From: Metaphire vulgaris | Taxonomy: Eukaryota > Annelida > Clitellata > Crassiclitellata > Megascolecidae | DNA length: 64,000 bases | Direction of reading: 5' to 3' | NCBI GenBank assembly: GCA_018105865.1 | Contig: CM030859.1 | Location: 5,198,343 to 5,262,342 of the forward strand | Shown: positions 36,701-49,717 of the stretch, piece after piece | Position numbering within the stretch: position 1 is the first letter of the stretch | How the letters are laid out: the number at the start of each line of letters is the position of its first letter | Made by a program: the position numbers and the translations under genes | The notes under the pieces: generated by a model | Seen by the model: the letters and a program-made list of their open reading frames with translations, nothing else | Databases searched by the model: none | Told to the model about the DNA's origin: nothing

Positions 36701-37089
36701 TTCGCTTCATAGTGGGTTAACGAGTGCATGAAGAGAGTATCTAATATATATTGAAACTTTAGCGATATTGGAATTATATAGCGCTAGATGATTGACTATC
36801 AGAACATTGACAGATCCGTAGATATAATTCATTTACAGTCTCTCTTGACTGATGCTCGACTGCGTCTGAGTACTCTTGTACTTGCTTCCCGATTCACACT
36901 TTCGGAAGCAGAATGAGTTGACTGCGTCAGCGTCGAGGAGTCCTTCTTCTTTTGCTGTGTTCGGGGTCTTCTCACTGCGCTCGACAGGCGGCGCTGCTCG
37001 AGTGGCAGACGATCAGTCGTTATGACGTCATAAAGATCAGAATTCGCGTCGAGCGCATCGAAACGAGGCTCTCTCTCGTGTCCGTTCAT

Positions 37090-37123
<34 letters not shown>

Positions 37124-40100
37124 GCAGCAGTGGCAGCCGAAGGGGCAACTGGGGAGCGCGGATGTCGGCGGCGGCGGGGTCGGCGGAGAGAGACGTATAG
37201 TGTATGGGTGACGATAAGGCCAGAACAAACAACTGATGAGCGTTGAGTAAACTGAATCAGTCGGCTGTTTAATCAAGCTGCGCTGATTTTCTCGTTGCGT
37301 ATTTAATCGCGATCAGCGCCAACGGAGTGAGTAAAGATGAACGAAGGGGGGGGGGAGGCGTTCGTCCGTCCGCTGCTGCTGCTGCTGACGTTCAGATGGA
37401 AATCTCGGGGGTTGTGGGTCGGTCGACGGCTGAACGTTGACGATGAGGAGGAGGAGGAGGAGAAGGACGCTGTTTGCGCAACAAATAGAAGGCGATGACG
37501 TTGTCTTGATTTAACAAATGATTCCGAAATAAACTGCGTTTTCCACTTTTAATTGAAAACGTGAGACCGATAACACCCAATCACACCCCACACCCCATTC
37601 ATCCAATCATCCCACCAGCTGACACATACACACATGCACCGATCATCATCATCATCACACCCACTTGGGCCCAACCAACCACCCACCCATTCACCTGACC
37701 AAAGCAGAGCTTTGGAGGTTGACGATCCTCATCTAACCCCTGTTATATGACGGCCCTTCTGCTTTGTGTATCGCCGCTAGATGGCATTAGGATAGGATTA
37801 AGTATCTTTTATAAGTAGTCTTCGGTTTCCGGTTGTTGCTTGTACTGGATTGTTCAAGGAAACTTTCAAAATAAAATTCCTTTAAAATCTTCTCGAATCC
37901 CCGTATTTTAGTATCTTCGACTTCAGCTCCTAACACCCCTGATCGGACTAAACAGTTGGGCAGGCCCGTCAGAAGGAATTGTTAGCAGAGAGTGCATTCG
38001 TAGGCCATTTGGCAAATTGGCGTGTTTTGTTAGCTGTTTCTCCTTATGTATCGGACACAAGGGGTGAAATTCGTCCAGAGCTTTTTCCTTCCAGGAGGTA
38101 CACTGCACCCAGTGGCGGTTCCACCAAGTTGATGACTGGGGATGCATCCTCCATCGGAGTATTTTTTGCTTGTCACTTAATACCGCGAAACTTGTCAACC
38201 CATTTTCAGAAAAATACAGCGGATGGCGTTTATTTGCTTGTCAGCCTTTTCCGACAAGGTTTATTAACATTTAGTGGGTAAAACACTATGAAGAATTACA
38301 TTTTTCTCTCATTTCTTTGTTTAACTTTGCATCACCCACCAACTTCCTATAAGTTTTTTCATCACTCACCAAAATTTCTGGAACCGCCACTGACTGCACC
38401 CGTAAGTTTTTTCATGGGGTGCAGCTGCACCCCTGCACCCAAGTTCCGACGGGTCTGCAGTTGGGAATGGTCATAACCCCTTCGGGAAATCCTGGCTACG
38501 CCACTGAGAATAAATGCGATGCGCCTGATTGCCATTTAGAAACCTTGGCTGAAGAGACTGATGTTCTTCAATGAATCTACATTTGGAATTCTCTTACTTA
38601 CCATTTAAGAGTTGCAATGCATACATCTGGAGTTGTCTTGAAATGTCAAATGAATCGCAAAGAGGCGTTTATGCTTAGGAGCTGGACTTTATCCAACGTA
38701 GAATAGAAGCCTATACTGACGAGACTTCCCATAGAGTAAGTAAGAGATCTTAAGTAAGTAAGAGCTCTTAAGTAAGTAAGAGCGCGTTTGTTGAGCAATC
38801 CAATTGTATGTTCTCTTCCGTTGTCGATTCGTTGACTTGACTCTGAGCCAAAGCATTGACGGCTGAGTGCGCATGCGTCAACTGATGGCTGACTGAGAGA
38901 AAGTGCTTCGAACAGTCAATTTCTTGGAAGTTACAATTTTCCGGACGCATGAATCCTGTTCAGTCTCTGTTCTCTAAACATTCGCATATGTGCGTCAATT
39001 TCAATTAACTTAAAGCGAAATCACTGAGGCGAGACCACAGCTGCTGATGCTGCTGCTGCCGTCGCTGCTGCTGCTGTGCACTCACTTGAGTGATTGAAGA
39101 AGAAGAAAGAAGACATCGACGCTTGTGGTCATCAGTTCGAGTCCAGAATAATCGAAGATGTCAAAAGAACCTTCATCTTTCTGACATCGGCGACAGTTTG
39201 GAACGGCCTTCCAGGTCAGACAATTAAGATCTGGTTACCTTAGAGTGACCATCAACGACCTGTCTACGAGTGACCAACGACTCAATAAATGATGACCAGG
39301 TCAATCAGTTGACCAACGGACAGCGCTGGACAGCTGACCAGGCGCCGTGACCACGATTATTCACTGTCTTCGTCTCTGGTCAAGCCAGGCGACCAGACAG
39401 TAAATTGGATGAGAGGACGCTGAGTGGACAACGGAATAGACGGCGAACGGCCATTGTGAATGGATGGATGGATGGAGGAATGACGACGCAGAGAGATCTC
39501 GCAAAGACACCGACGACGGCGAGAACGAGAAAGCGCGAGATAGGACGAGACGAGACGAGACTAGAGGCGAGACTAGAGGCGAGATTATCCACTGAAGCAA
39601 CGAATAAACAGGAGACTGAAGCCATACACCCATCCATCCATCCATCCGTCCATACATACAGACATGCATACATATACATACATACGTACTGTACATGCAT
39701 ATATACTGTACATGCATGCATACATTCTGTACATACATACATACTGTACATACATACATACATACATACTGTACATACATACATACATAGGGTAATTTCA
39801 CCTATTAATGGCCCTCAACCAATCAGTGGCCATTTTCAGACCAACTGTTCGTTCGTATGTATTATTATTATTCTGACTTTTCTTATTTACTCTGGATATC
39901 ACCAAAAATAGGCGTGGCTGACCTCGGCTTGACCTAAATATGTTTATTTTGCATGTCGAAAGTTCGTAGGCCTACATACATATACATTCATAAATACATT
40001 CATGCATACATATATAGATACATATATCGTCATGGAACAAAAACAATGAAGCGCTAGATTACGGTTGAGCGCTGGTTCATCCGAAGGATCAGTTACCTGT

Positions 40101-43100
40101 GGAGATCTGCGTCTTGAATTTGTCATTCATGTCCTATATTTAGAACCTAGATTTTAAACAGAAAAAGCAGAAAGATCGTAGTCGTAAGGATAAAATAGCT
40201 GCTTATGTTTGCTTCGCCCTAGAGGATTTTCTCCGATGTTCATTTGATGGTACTAGTGTTGCGTTGTATTAGCAAAATGGAACTATGTACAATGCGTGCA
40301 ACAGCACAGTGAAAGTACTGATATCATATTGACTCTTTAGGGACTGTCCATTAATTACGTCAACAAATTTTGGGCAATTTTTGACCCCCCTGTCAGCAAC
40401 TGTCAAACTTTTTCAAACCCCTCCCCTATTTTGCTGACGTAATTAACGGACAGTCCTTACATGTAAGCAATCAGTCAATTGAATGATTAACTTCTTTTAT
40501 TGTTCAATCATTAAAACTTCAAAATGCCATTTTACTAACGCACTTTATGATATTCTATTGAATATATCCATGGAATATCGCTAGAAGCTAAATGGTTGTC
40601 GAGAAGCCTGTCCCTTGTCGTTCATGGTTGGAGGGCAATGAATGATCAGATTTTGGTCAATTTCATTCCGGGAGATTGAATGAAGGATGGAAGACAAATG
40701 TTGAGTTTCGATCTCACGAGAAAAAAGGAGCAGAGGGGGGAGCGTTCCATGGAAACTGCAATGGCGCTTTTAGCGTAGACGACCAGAATGAATCGACTGA
40801 AAGAGCTATAGATGCATTCGAAGACTGCTTGAAGCCTTTGACGATCCTAAAATGCTGAGCTTAGTCGAGAGACAGTAATTGGCTCTTCGTTTGACAATAG
40901 ATTGGCTGTGGATTATTAGTTCGTTGTTCAATTCGTAATCGGTTATTTTGATCTCGCTGAACTTGCCATTCACTTTGGCGAGAATGGCAGAAACTCTAAG
41001 ACATCGGGATTGACACATCACACATGTGTTTCTAGAATCATTTACTTTTCATTCAGATTTTGCTCTAAATGCGGGTGTTTATGAGTAGAAAATTTAAACG
41101 TTGATGTCTGCACGCGGTAAATGCTCATCTAATGCTAAAAATAGACAAATGCAAGAAATTCTCGAAACAGCGACGCTGTTCTGTTCCTAATTGCCAGGGA
41201 GTTCGGAACATGTTGAGTTTCACAAAATGACTTTTTCGGAATTGTTATACAGAAGATTTGAAAGCATGACCCACAAGATATTGAATGCTGCTATAGAACA
41301 CCTTTAATTTCCAGTCGACGATTTACTTAAGAGAAGTTAAGGCACTGAAGTGATAGGACTCATTTGTCATTTAGCAGGAACTAAGCACATTAGCGCTGTT
41401 GTCTTTCCTTTATACAGCGCTCGTCCAGGACGACCGCCAAAGAGATCGGCCATGATTACTCCGGAAACGCTGGAGCAACTGAAGCGATCGAAACTGAACA
41501 GTTTTGCGGATTTCTATTCACACAACAGACTGATAGGTTTGTATTCAGGACAACAATTCGCTCTCTGCCTGCACCAGCTATAAGAACTGCAATTCTCCTG
41601 CGTTGAGTCTTCCTTTCTCGAAGCAAATAGAACGAAGCTCTTCGCACTAAACGACAAGTTCTAAACAAGATCCATCCGAATAGAGCTTCTCATAGACCTT
41701 TGGTTTGCGATATCTGGCAAACTGTCAAATGCTAAACTTTCACTCGAAATAAGCAGCCACGATTAGCTTTGGCGTCTGTCAGGATCTTGATCCTCTTCAT
41801 CACAATATCAACTTTTTATATTATCTTTATATGAACATTGTTCGCCTAACATTTTGGATTTGCTTGATCATCGTCATAATCATCGCAATTATCGATTAAG
41901 ATATCGTCAATGTGATCGCTGTTGGCGTAGTCGTTATTATCGTCGTTGTCTTTTCCTCAATAGCAACGACGAAGGCCATAGAGAGGTCGTCGTCATTGCT
42001 TTCTTATGATGTTTGATTGCAGCCGATGCAAAGAAGGTTCTCGGGTACGGACCAAGTGGAAGTGGACACAGTTACCTGTCATACATCGACTTCAAAAAGT
42101 CCGCTCTATTCGGCAGCTGCTATAGCTACCCACCTCAGGTGACTCACCTGCCACTGATGCCGTTTGGATATCCTCATGGGATGATGAACTTGGCGATGTC
42201 TGCAGCAAACGCAGCCTCTAACTACGGCGGTCTCGGTGTCCTCCATCGAGAGGAAACCCAGCCCCTCCTCCTCCTCCGCCGCCGCCGCCGCCGGCAATAC
42301 GCAGTGTCCAGGTGTCGGACATCGAATCTCAAAGGTAACCGGCTTCAGGATTCTCTAGGTTCAATTCATGCTGTTCTTGCAGTGGCGTAGTTAAGGGGAA
42401 TTGGGGGTCAAAATCCCCTTGGCTGGCCTATCCAAAACATTTTTATTGCGTATTATTTTTCTGTGGGTGGAGGGGCGCCAAAATCGGGTTTAAGGTAGCA
42501 AAAATGAAAAAAGAAGCAAAAAGTTAATATAATTTTCGAAGTCGGGAATGGTTGGTCGTAATCCTCCTCTTTGGAAAATCCTGGCTACGCCACAGTCAAT
42601 CAATCAATCAACTTCTATAGCGCCACTATCATAATGCCTAGGGCACCAGCCGATGGCGCACCAAAGCCAAATAGCATTAGAGCCAGGTCAAACCAGAAGA
42701 TCAGTCAGAAACGGCGGGAGAGCAATCTAAGGGAGAAAAGCCAAGTCAAACAGATGTGTTTTATGATCAGATCTGAAAGATGATAAATTGTTAGTTATAC
42801 GAAGTGATGGCAGTTTTCTTGTAATGTATTTGAATGGTACAGGAGTTAATCAGTCATTTTGATGCAATTTCTATGACTGACAAAGGTTCAAAGCCGTAAA
42901 GAAGTCTGATTAATCTGAGTTTTTATTTGCAATATAAATTAACTACGACGTGACATCGTCGATTATTGGACCTGCTGAAGAGCCACGGCATTGGTTGCGT
43001 CGTTCAGTGCATGGAAACATTCAGTGCATATGAATCTGAATGTTTAGTAGGTCAGTGGACAGCTGTCCAGGGGCAGAGAAGAGGTCGAGAGACTATGACA

Positions 43101-46100
43101 ATCCATTCAGGCTACTAGAGACTGAAGGTCAAGGACATAGAGGAAGTCAAGGTCAACAGGAATCTTCTTCGTCTTCCGTTGACTGCACCGAGAAACCTCT
43201 GAACTTGGAAGTCACCAAAGTCTACAGAAACCATACAGCTATTCACGCAGGTACTTCCTAATTCCTATCTAATCATATCTGTCTAAACAGTCGTCTCTCA
43301 TGCTTGTCTCATCAATCTACAGAAAGTGGCGAATAATGGTGATGATCAAATGCGAACTCTGATCTCTGACCGTATTTCCGTCAAATGATTGAACGCTATC
43401 ATAAATGAGGCATTCTGTTTAGAGTGTAATCCAGTGAACGACTGTCTGCCTGGACTGAGCGCCGGAGCCGAGGGCCACCGCTACGATCCACAGCCGCAGG
43501 AAAAGAACGTCGAATCCTGTGCTGCAAGAGCGGAAAGAACAGTAACCAAGAACTGCGAAGATAACTTAGAAGCGGCCGCCGATAGCGACGCAGATTCCGA
43601 AATCTCGAATGGAAATGATGATGATGGCGATGACGATGACGACGACGACAGAGAAAAAAGACGACGAAGTGCAGGTAAGATTGAAATCGTAGATTAGATT
43701 CTGTCCAATCATTCCAATTAATTTACGACATTCAGAGAGCGAAATGTTTAACTATCAAACAATGATGTAGTAATGTTAAAATAATTGTCGATGCTGCCGT
43801 TATTGTTGTTGTTGCTGCTGCTGCTTTTGATGATGATCATGATGGTGACGACGATATAGTAGCTACGATGATAGTTACGAATATAACTGCTGTTCATTAG
43901 GCTTATACTCAATCGATGTTTTCTCATTCAGAGCTAGACTTGAATCGCTTAGCAACCTATAACGATGACGTCAATAATGAAGATAGCGAATGTCATCACG
44001 GCGTCAAGTCAGACAAAAGCAGCGTCATTGACAACGTAGATGAAGAAGAGGAAGAGGAAGCAGAAGAGGAAGACGACGATGACGTGGAGGTCGACGACGA
44101 TATCACTTCCGCTTTCACGATGCGCCTGATTGGTCGAGATGAGTCACGTGGTTCAATCGACAGACTTCTGCCATTGGCTGAACAGCATTCAGTGGACGCT
44201 CTGCTGGTCAACATTCAAGGCCTGATCAAAATGGCGGCAGAAAATGCCCGTCACAGAGAACGACAGGCGATGATAGAGAAAGGTAGGAGAAACTATCCTC
44301 TGACTTCGTTCGCTCTGGTTAAGCTTCTAGCATAAGAAATAGATAAGACTCAGGCTGGAGAATAGTTACGCAGACCGGCTTCATATTTTTCATATTTTTG
44401 TAGTTCATATTGTGGAGGAGATAATTAAATCACACTTAACCCGCTGAGATGGTCGAAGTCAACAAGATGGATGTTATTGTCCTCGACATCCTGCCATCAT
44501 CCGACGCAGCTGATCACATGTCCTGATCAACTGACAGACTCCGTCCTTTGGTTCCTAATCGACTGCAGATACCAAATCGCGATCCTCTGCAAAATCTTCG
44601 AAAGTTCAGTTGCTTATCTACACCCACGACTCCCTCCCATCCCATCCCCAGGCTCATAAAATCAACCTTATTCTCTGCAGACAGATCTGATGAACTGACT
44701 CTCAGGGTCAGAGAAATCTCTCGTATCCACGTAGGTCACAATAAGAACAGAATATGAAAACACTGAGTCGATCAAGGTTGAAAAAGGAGCTAGAGACAGG
44801 AATGCATAACGTCACCATACCTCTTCAATCTCCATACAGCAATTGTCATTTGCGACGCCTTGAACAGCCAGCTTGACCAGGGCTTTTTGTAAAAAAATAT
44901 TTTTCGGAACGCAATAGAATACGGAACGCAATAGTCAGAAGTCAATTGTCAACATGACGTAGGCCTACCCTAGTGGTTGAAAAGTCATTATAATGATTAC
45001 AATTAATAAAATATTAAATTAATACATAGAAAATTTAGAACTATATAAGTTCTAAATTTTCTACTTATGAATTTAATGTTGCAAAAAATACCATTCTTCA
45101 GATTTTCCGGAGCGCCGTTCCGCCTCGTTCCGGCACAAAAAAACATGAGCTTGACCATGGGAGTGAAAATAGGAGGAAGAGCACTCAATCAATTATTATA
45201 TACAGATGATACAATTACTCTACGTTCAGAGACCGAACACGAGTTAAGACTTTTGATGCAAAGAGTTCGAGAAGAAAGTGCAAGTGCTTCATTATATCTG
45301 AATATAAAAAGACCAAAGTGATGACAACAAAGGATTTATAAGAAGTTTCAAAATTAGGAAATGAAAATAACTGAAGCGGGATATTCTCTTAATTTTCTGG
45401 GGTATATTATACATAAGGATGGGGAAAGTCATAGCGAAATAACGAGACGAATAATGAAGGGGAAAGATCCAATGAAAAGAACGGATAAACATTTTTAAAA
45501 TAAGGCTAGGTCTATTGGCATTCACGCCAAAAAGCGAATTATAGAATCGATGGTCTTCCCTATAGAGTGCTATAATTATTGCAGTGAGTTTTGGACAGTT
45601 GGAAAATAGAACAGAGGAAAAATAGATGCCTGCTGAAAAAGAATGACGAGAGTAGCATGGACAGCAAAAATAACAAACAAATCCATCATACAGTAGAAGA
45701 AATTCAATCAGAGATTACACTAGAAGCTAAAATAGTGAGACAGAGACTGAGTTACTTTGTGCACATAATGAGAACAAATTATTACATTATAAAAGAGGCG
45801 ACTATACTGGAGGAAAATTAATTGAAGAAATAGAGGAAGACCACGCACGAAATGGACAGCTGGAATCTATGAAGCTACTCGCATGACCTTGTGAGAACTA
45901 AATGGAATGGTAAAAGGTAGAGACGAATGTAAAAACTCATTCATAACACTGGTCTACATTTTTAAAAAAAATTTCTGCTGACCTAGGTATTTTTGCTGAT
46001 TTTACCCAATTGAGAGGTGCTGATTCCAGATATGAAGTCAAAAATTATGCAACACGTCAAATTTTTTCGCAAATTAGGAATGCTTAATTAAAGGTGTTAA

Positions 46101-48249
46101 AGTCAAACATAAGGGAAAATAGGAAATTCTGAAGAACCGATAACACGTAATATTTTTTATTCAGCCCAAAAATGAGTCTGTCTTCTAACCAAGAGAGCAA
46201 TAAGAGCAATAGCTAGTTGCTTAAATTTAAGTTTTGAGAAAGGAATCTTCTTTTTGGATGCTCCGGTATAGTTATGGTCACAGTTGTCATGGCTGTAAAC
46301 ACCAGCAGTACTTAGTCTGCCATAATGTTCGAGTTCCATCTGCCTTGATATCTACGTTCCATGGTCTTGATGTCTTGATGGAAGCATTCTCCTTGTTCTT
46401 CACTCATAGCTCCAAGATTTGAAGTTCAGATAGCTATGAAAGAAATGCAACTTGACACTCATGTTTGCTCCCAGTCTTCGAAAAGCAATCTTCGAATTTT
46501 TAACTGAAAGGTCATAATTCTCGACTCTTAAGTTGCCAAGTAAGTCAGTAATCAGGTCGCAAAAAGCATCTTGTCTACAACTATAACATCCCATTGATTC
46601 AAAAAGTCCTTTGCTGTTGATGCAGTATACAAACTCCTCCTCCATATGGAAATGTTTGAAAAGATTCATTCTCTCTGCCATGATACATAAGCGTGGTTCC
46701 TGCCAACACTGAACAGATTCTTTTCCTTCAGTCTTCAGTAACTCTGCTGACGACTTCGGCAGATCTAGGTCTCATATTAGGTCATTAAACTCAGCTTGGT
46801 TGAATGTTTGGTGCATTCCAGCGTCAACTTCTAAGGCCACGAAATCTTCGCAATCGGTGTCTGTTGACTGACAAAATTCATAAGAAACTCCCAAAGTAGT
46901 GCAAATAGGTACAGGAACTTTGTCACAGAGAGCAACTGGTCTCAGAGCAGAGGGGAGATTTGGGTACTGGATGGAAGATTTTGCCTTTGTGGACATGCCT
47001 GAAATATTTACCAGACAGAAGTAGCAGTCATCAACATGCATGGTTTCGAGGCTCGCCACACCATTGGAACTCCAAAGTTAAGACTTTTTCTCTGACCTTT
47101 AGTCACATTATGAACTGTCTGAGGCTTTCAAACATGTCCTGCACACTTTATGTGGTGCCCAAGGTTTTCCTGGTCACTCAATTTAACTGCGAAATATGCA
47201 TGCTAAGCTTTATGCACAAATTCAGACACCTATCTCCTTTGTTTAGGTGTTGTAAAGCAACCTCAGATATAGCAAAATTTGTCAGGATCATTCCTGCACT
47301 GCTCACGAAGTGTTCGGGTGCTGGGTGACATATTCCACAGAAAGCTAGTTAGAATAGTTAAATTTTTGCGACTTGTAAGCCTCATGAACGACTGAATGCT
47401 GCCGTCGGTTTCACGCTGCTTATATAGGCCTATATCCATAAAATGCTGACGTCTGCAGTTTAAAACTGCCTATTAAACTGTTGTATTATTAAATAGTTAT
47501 GCCCACTGCATATTAAGCATATCTTTTGCACATCCTTAACTTTTTGCATATTCAATATAGCTAAAGAATTATAATACATAATGCTACATTATTACAGTAA
47601 ACAGTAAATCAGTAAACAGCGTTTTGCGGAAAAACTGGACGTGATAGGAGAAAATGGGTGTGATTTTTGGATTCAGCACACCAAAATACATAAAGATCAC
47701 ATGTTGTCTTCAAGTCAGCAAAATTGACGTAGACCAGTGTAATCAGGGTTATTTTTAGGATTATCAATTTGGGGGTGTCGGTCTCAAATTGGGTGGTGTT
47801 AGAGGGTGTAAATATCCCTGTTAATGATATCACCAGAAGTCAATGCAGACTTGATGGAACATGATAACGATGAGTGTAGACTCACTGATGGCTGTAATTT
47901 GACCTATTTGTCAAATCAACTTCAGTATTTTTCCAAAATGCCAAATTTGCTTTAGACAGACCGAGGGTTACCATGACGACATTCTGTCTTTGCGTTTACA
48001 ATAACTTTACTTGACCTCAGTTGTGCAGTGTTTTCAGCTCATCTGTTAAAAAGAATATCCATATATTGATGGCCATGGAGTTTTATAAGACGACAAAAAA
48101 GCCTGTAATCGCTGCACTACCTTGGGACTGTGCCAGCCGCTTGGTATCGCTGGCTTAAATTAAAATTTTAAATTTAATCTTTCAGGAATGATTCCCATTA
48201 CTAGAACTTATAAATTGTCGTCGAAATAAATTAATTATCATTGAGGTGC

Positions 48250-48314
<65 letters not shown>

Positions 48315-49686
48315 CAGGACAATTTATATAGCGCTGTACGCATGGTTTAAAATCCAAAATCAAAAGCGCTTTGACAACGCTGACATGTCAATGAAGGTCA
48401 GAAGGTGGCGATGTTAAAATCCACCGTGATGATGGAAAGAACTTTGCTGTCGTGAAGAAGTCCGGTGCAGAGTCCTTTAGAAGCGGTCCTTCAAAGAAAC
48501 TGTAGCCCCATTGACATGCCAACGAGGAACGGAAGATGATGTAAGAGTCCGCGAGTTGGTATAGTAAAGGAGTTATCCACGCAGATGTAACCACCGGTGA
48601 GCTCCTAAAGAAGCGGTATTCCGCAAGAAGATAGTTCCGTCGTCAAAATCTGCAAATCCGAAGAAGATGGAAAATCCGACGACGTCCAGAACGACAGTCA
48701 ACCGAAATCCGCTGAATTTTCACGCGGCAGCCACTAAATGACTGACATTGGCGCACACTCGACGGGAAGCGACCGACTTGAACTTCCAGACCGACGTGGA
48801 AGGTAGAGGACGGAACGAGACACGCCGGAAGCTGAAGAGCTGAACGCAGTCCTCACATGGATGGAGATTCCAGCGACGTCCAGAACGCAGCCGATCACCG
48901 TCTCCTAGCGCTACAACAATAGCCAACATGGCGGCGTCTAGCCCGCAGCGGTGAGACCGACTGGATACTTCCAGAACGACGCGAAACAGAAGAGGACGGC
49001 TAAAACTCCTCAGCAAACCGACGAACGAGAAGCAGTCCTCATGTCCAGCGCAAAATTCACGGACAGAGCGTCAGCAAATGCCGAGATACGACGGCGAAAC
49101 GAGGCACACACAACGTGTGCAGGCTGCCATAGATAGGCGCCACCATAGATTTTACTACAAAAGAGGATATTTGACGCAAAAATTTATTTATAATTTAAAT
49201 AGTTTGAATGTCAGGCGCTAGATATTTCTCCCAACTTGACCACCAGTCTGTGATAACCGCCTCTATAACAGACCCTCTGTATTGTGCACAGTTGTCTCTT
49301 ACGATGTCATTTTCTTCCTTGTGCATCACTAACCGCAATTTGGTGTTTCTTAGATGCACTGAATCAATCGCAGCGCCTTACCCGCCGATGTAACGGAATG
49401 CAATCTGCCTAACACATGCCTTGGGAGGACGAAGAACGAGAGACGCCTTGGTTCTTACGGGCTCTGTGTCCCTCTCTCTCTCTCTCCTCCACTTGTATTG
49501 CTACGTTCAACCTCAAACAATCTCCTTAGCGCAGATTAGAAGGAATAAATCAATTACTCTAAAATCCCTTTTTGATAAGATAATTACAAGATGCGGCGCT
49601 TTATCATGCATTGGAAATAATACAGAGCATAGAGGTCGACGCTCGAGTAGAGACGACGGATATTGATTCTTGTTTCGGGGTCTTAT

Positions 49687-49717
<31 letters not shown>

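Larger units (their letters stand above)
41418..43674 (+). other. DACH: DACH exons 2-5, linker region
   Basis: Exon 2 (41418-41536) carries the conserved ARPGRPPKRS hook and TPETLEQLKRSKL. Exon 3 (42023-42334) has THLPLMPFGYPHGMMNLAMS and AANAASNYGGLG, resembling the hydrophobic Met/Ala block of DACH1. Its end is a CTC/CGC run read as Leu and Arg; one base later the same DNA reads Pro/Ser/Ala, a composition more usual for DACH. Exon 4 (43071-43250) is Ser/Glu/Gln-rich. Exon 5 (43423-43674) ends in a run of Asp residues. Acceptors follow good pyrimidine tracts, except exon 4, where several AGs compete. Confidence 0.75.

Noticed and set aside
39361..39911. Tyr/Cys-rich frames on both strands
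   Set aside because: Artefacts of CATA/CATG tetranucleotide repeats.
42571..42783. 70-codon + frame between DACH exons 3 and 4
   Set aside because: It runs across the end of a hAT MITE and a reversed LINE 3' end.
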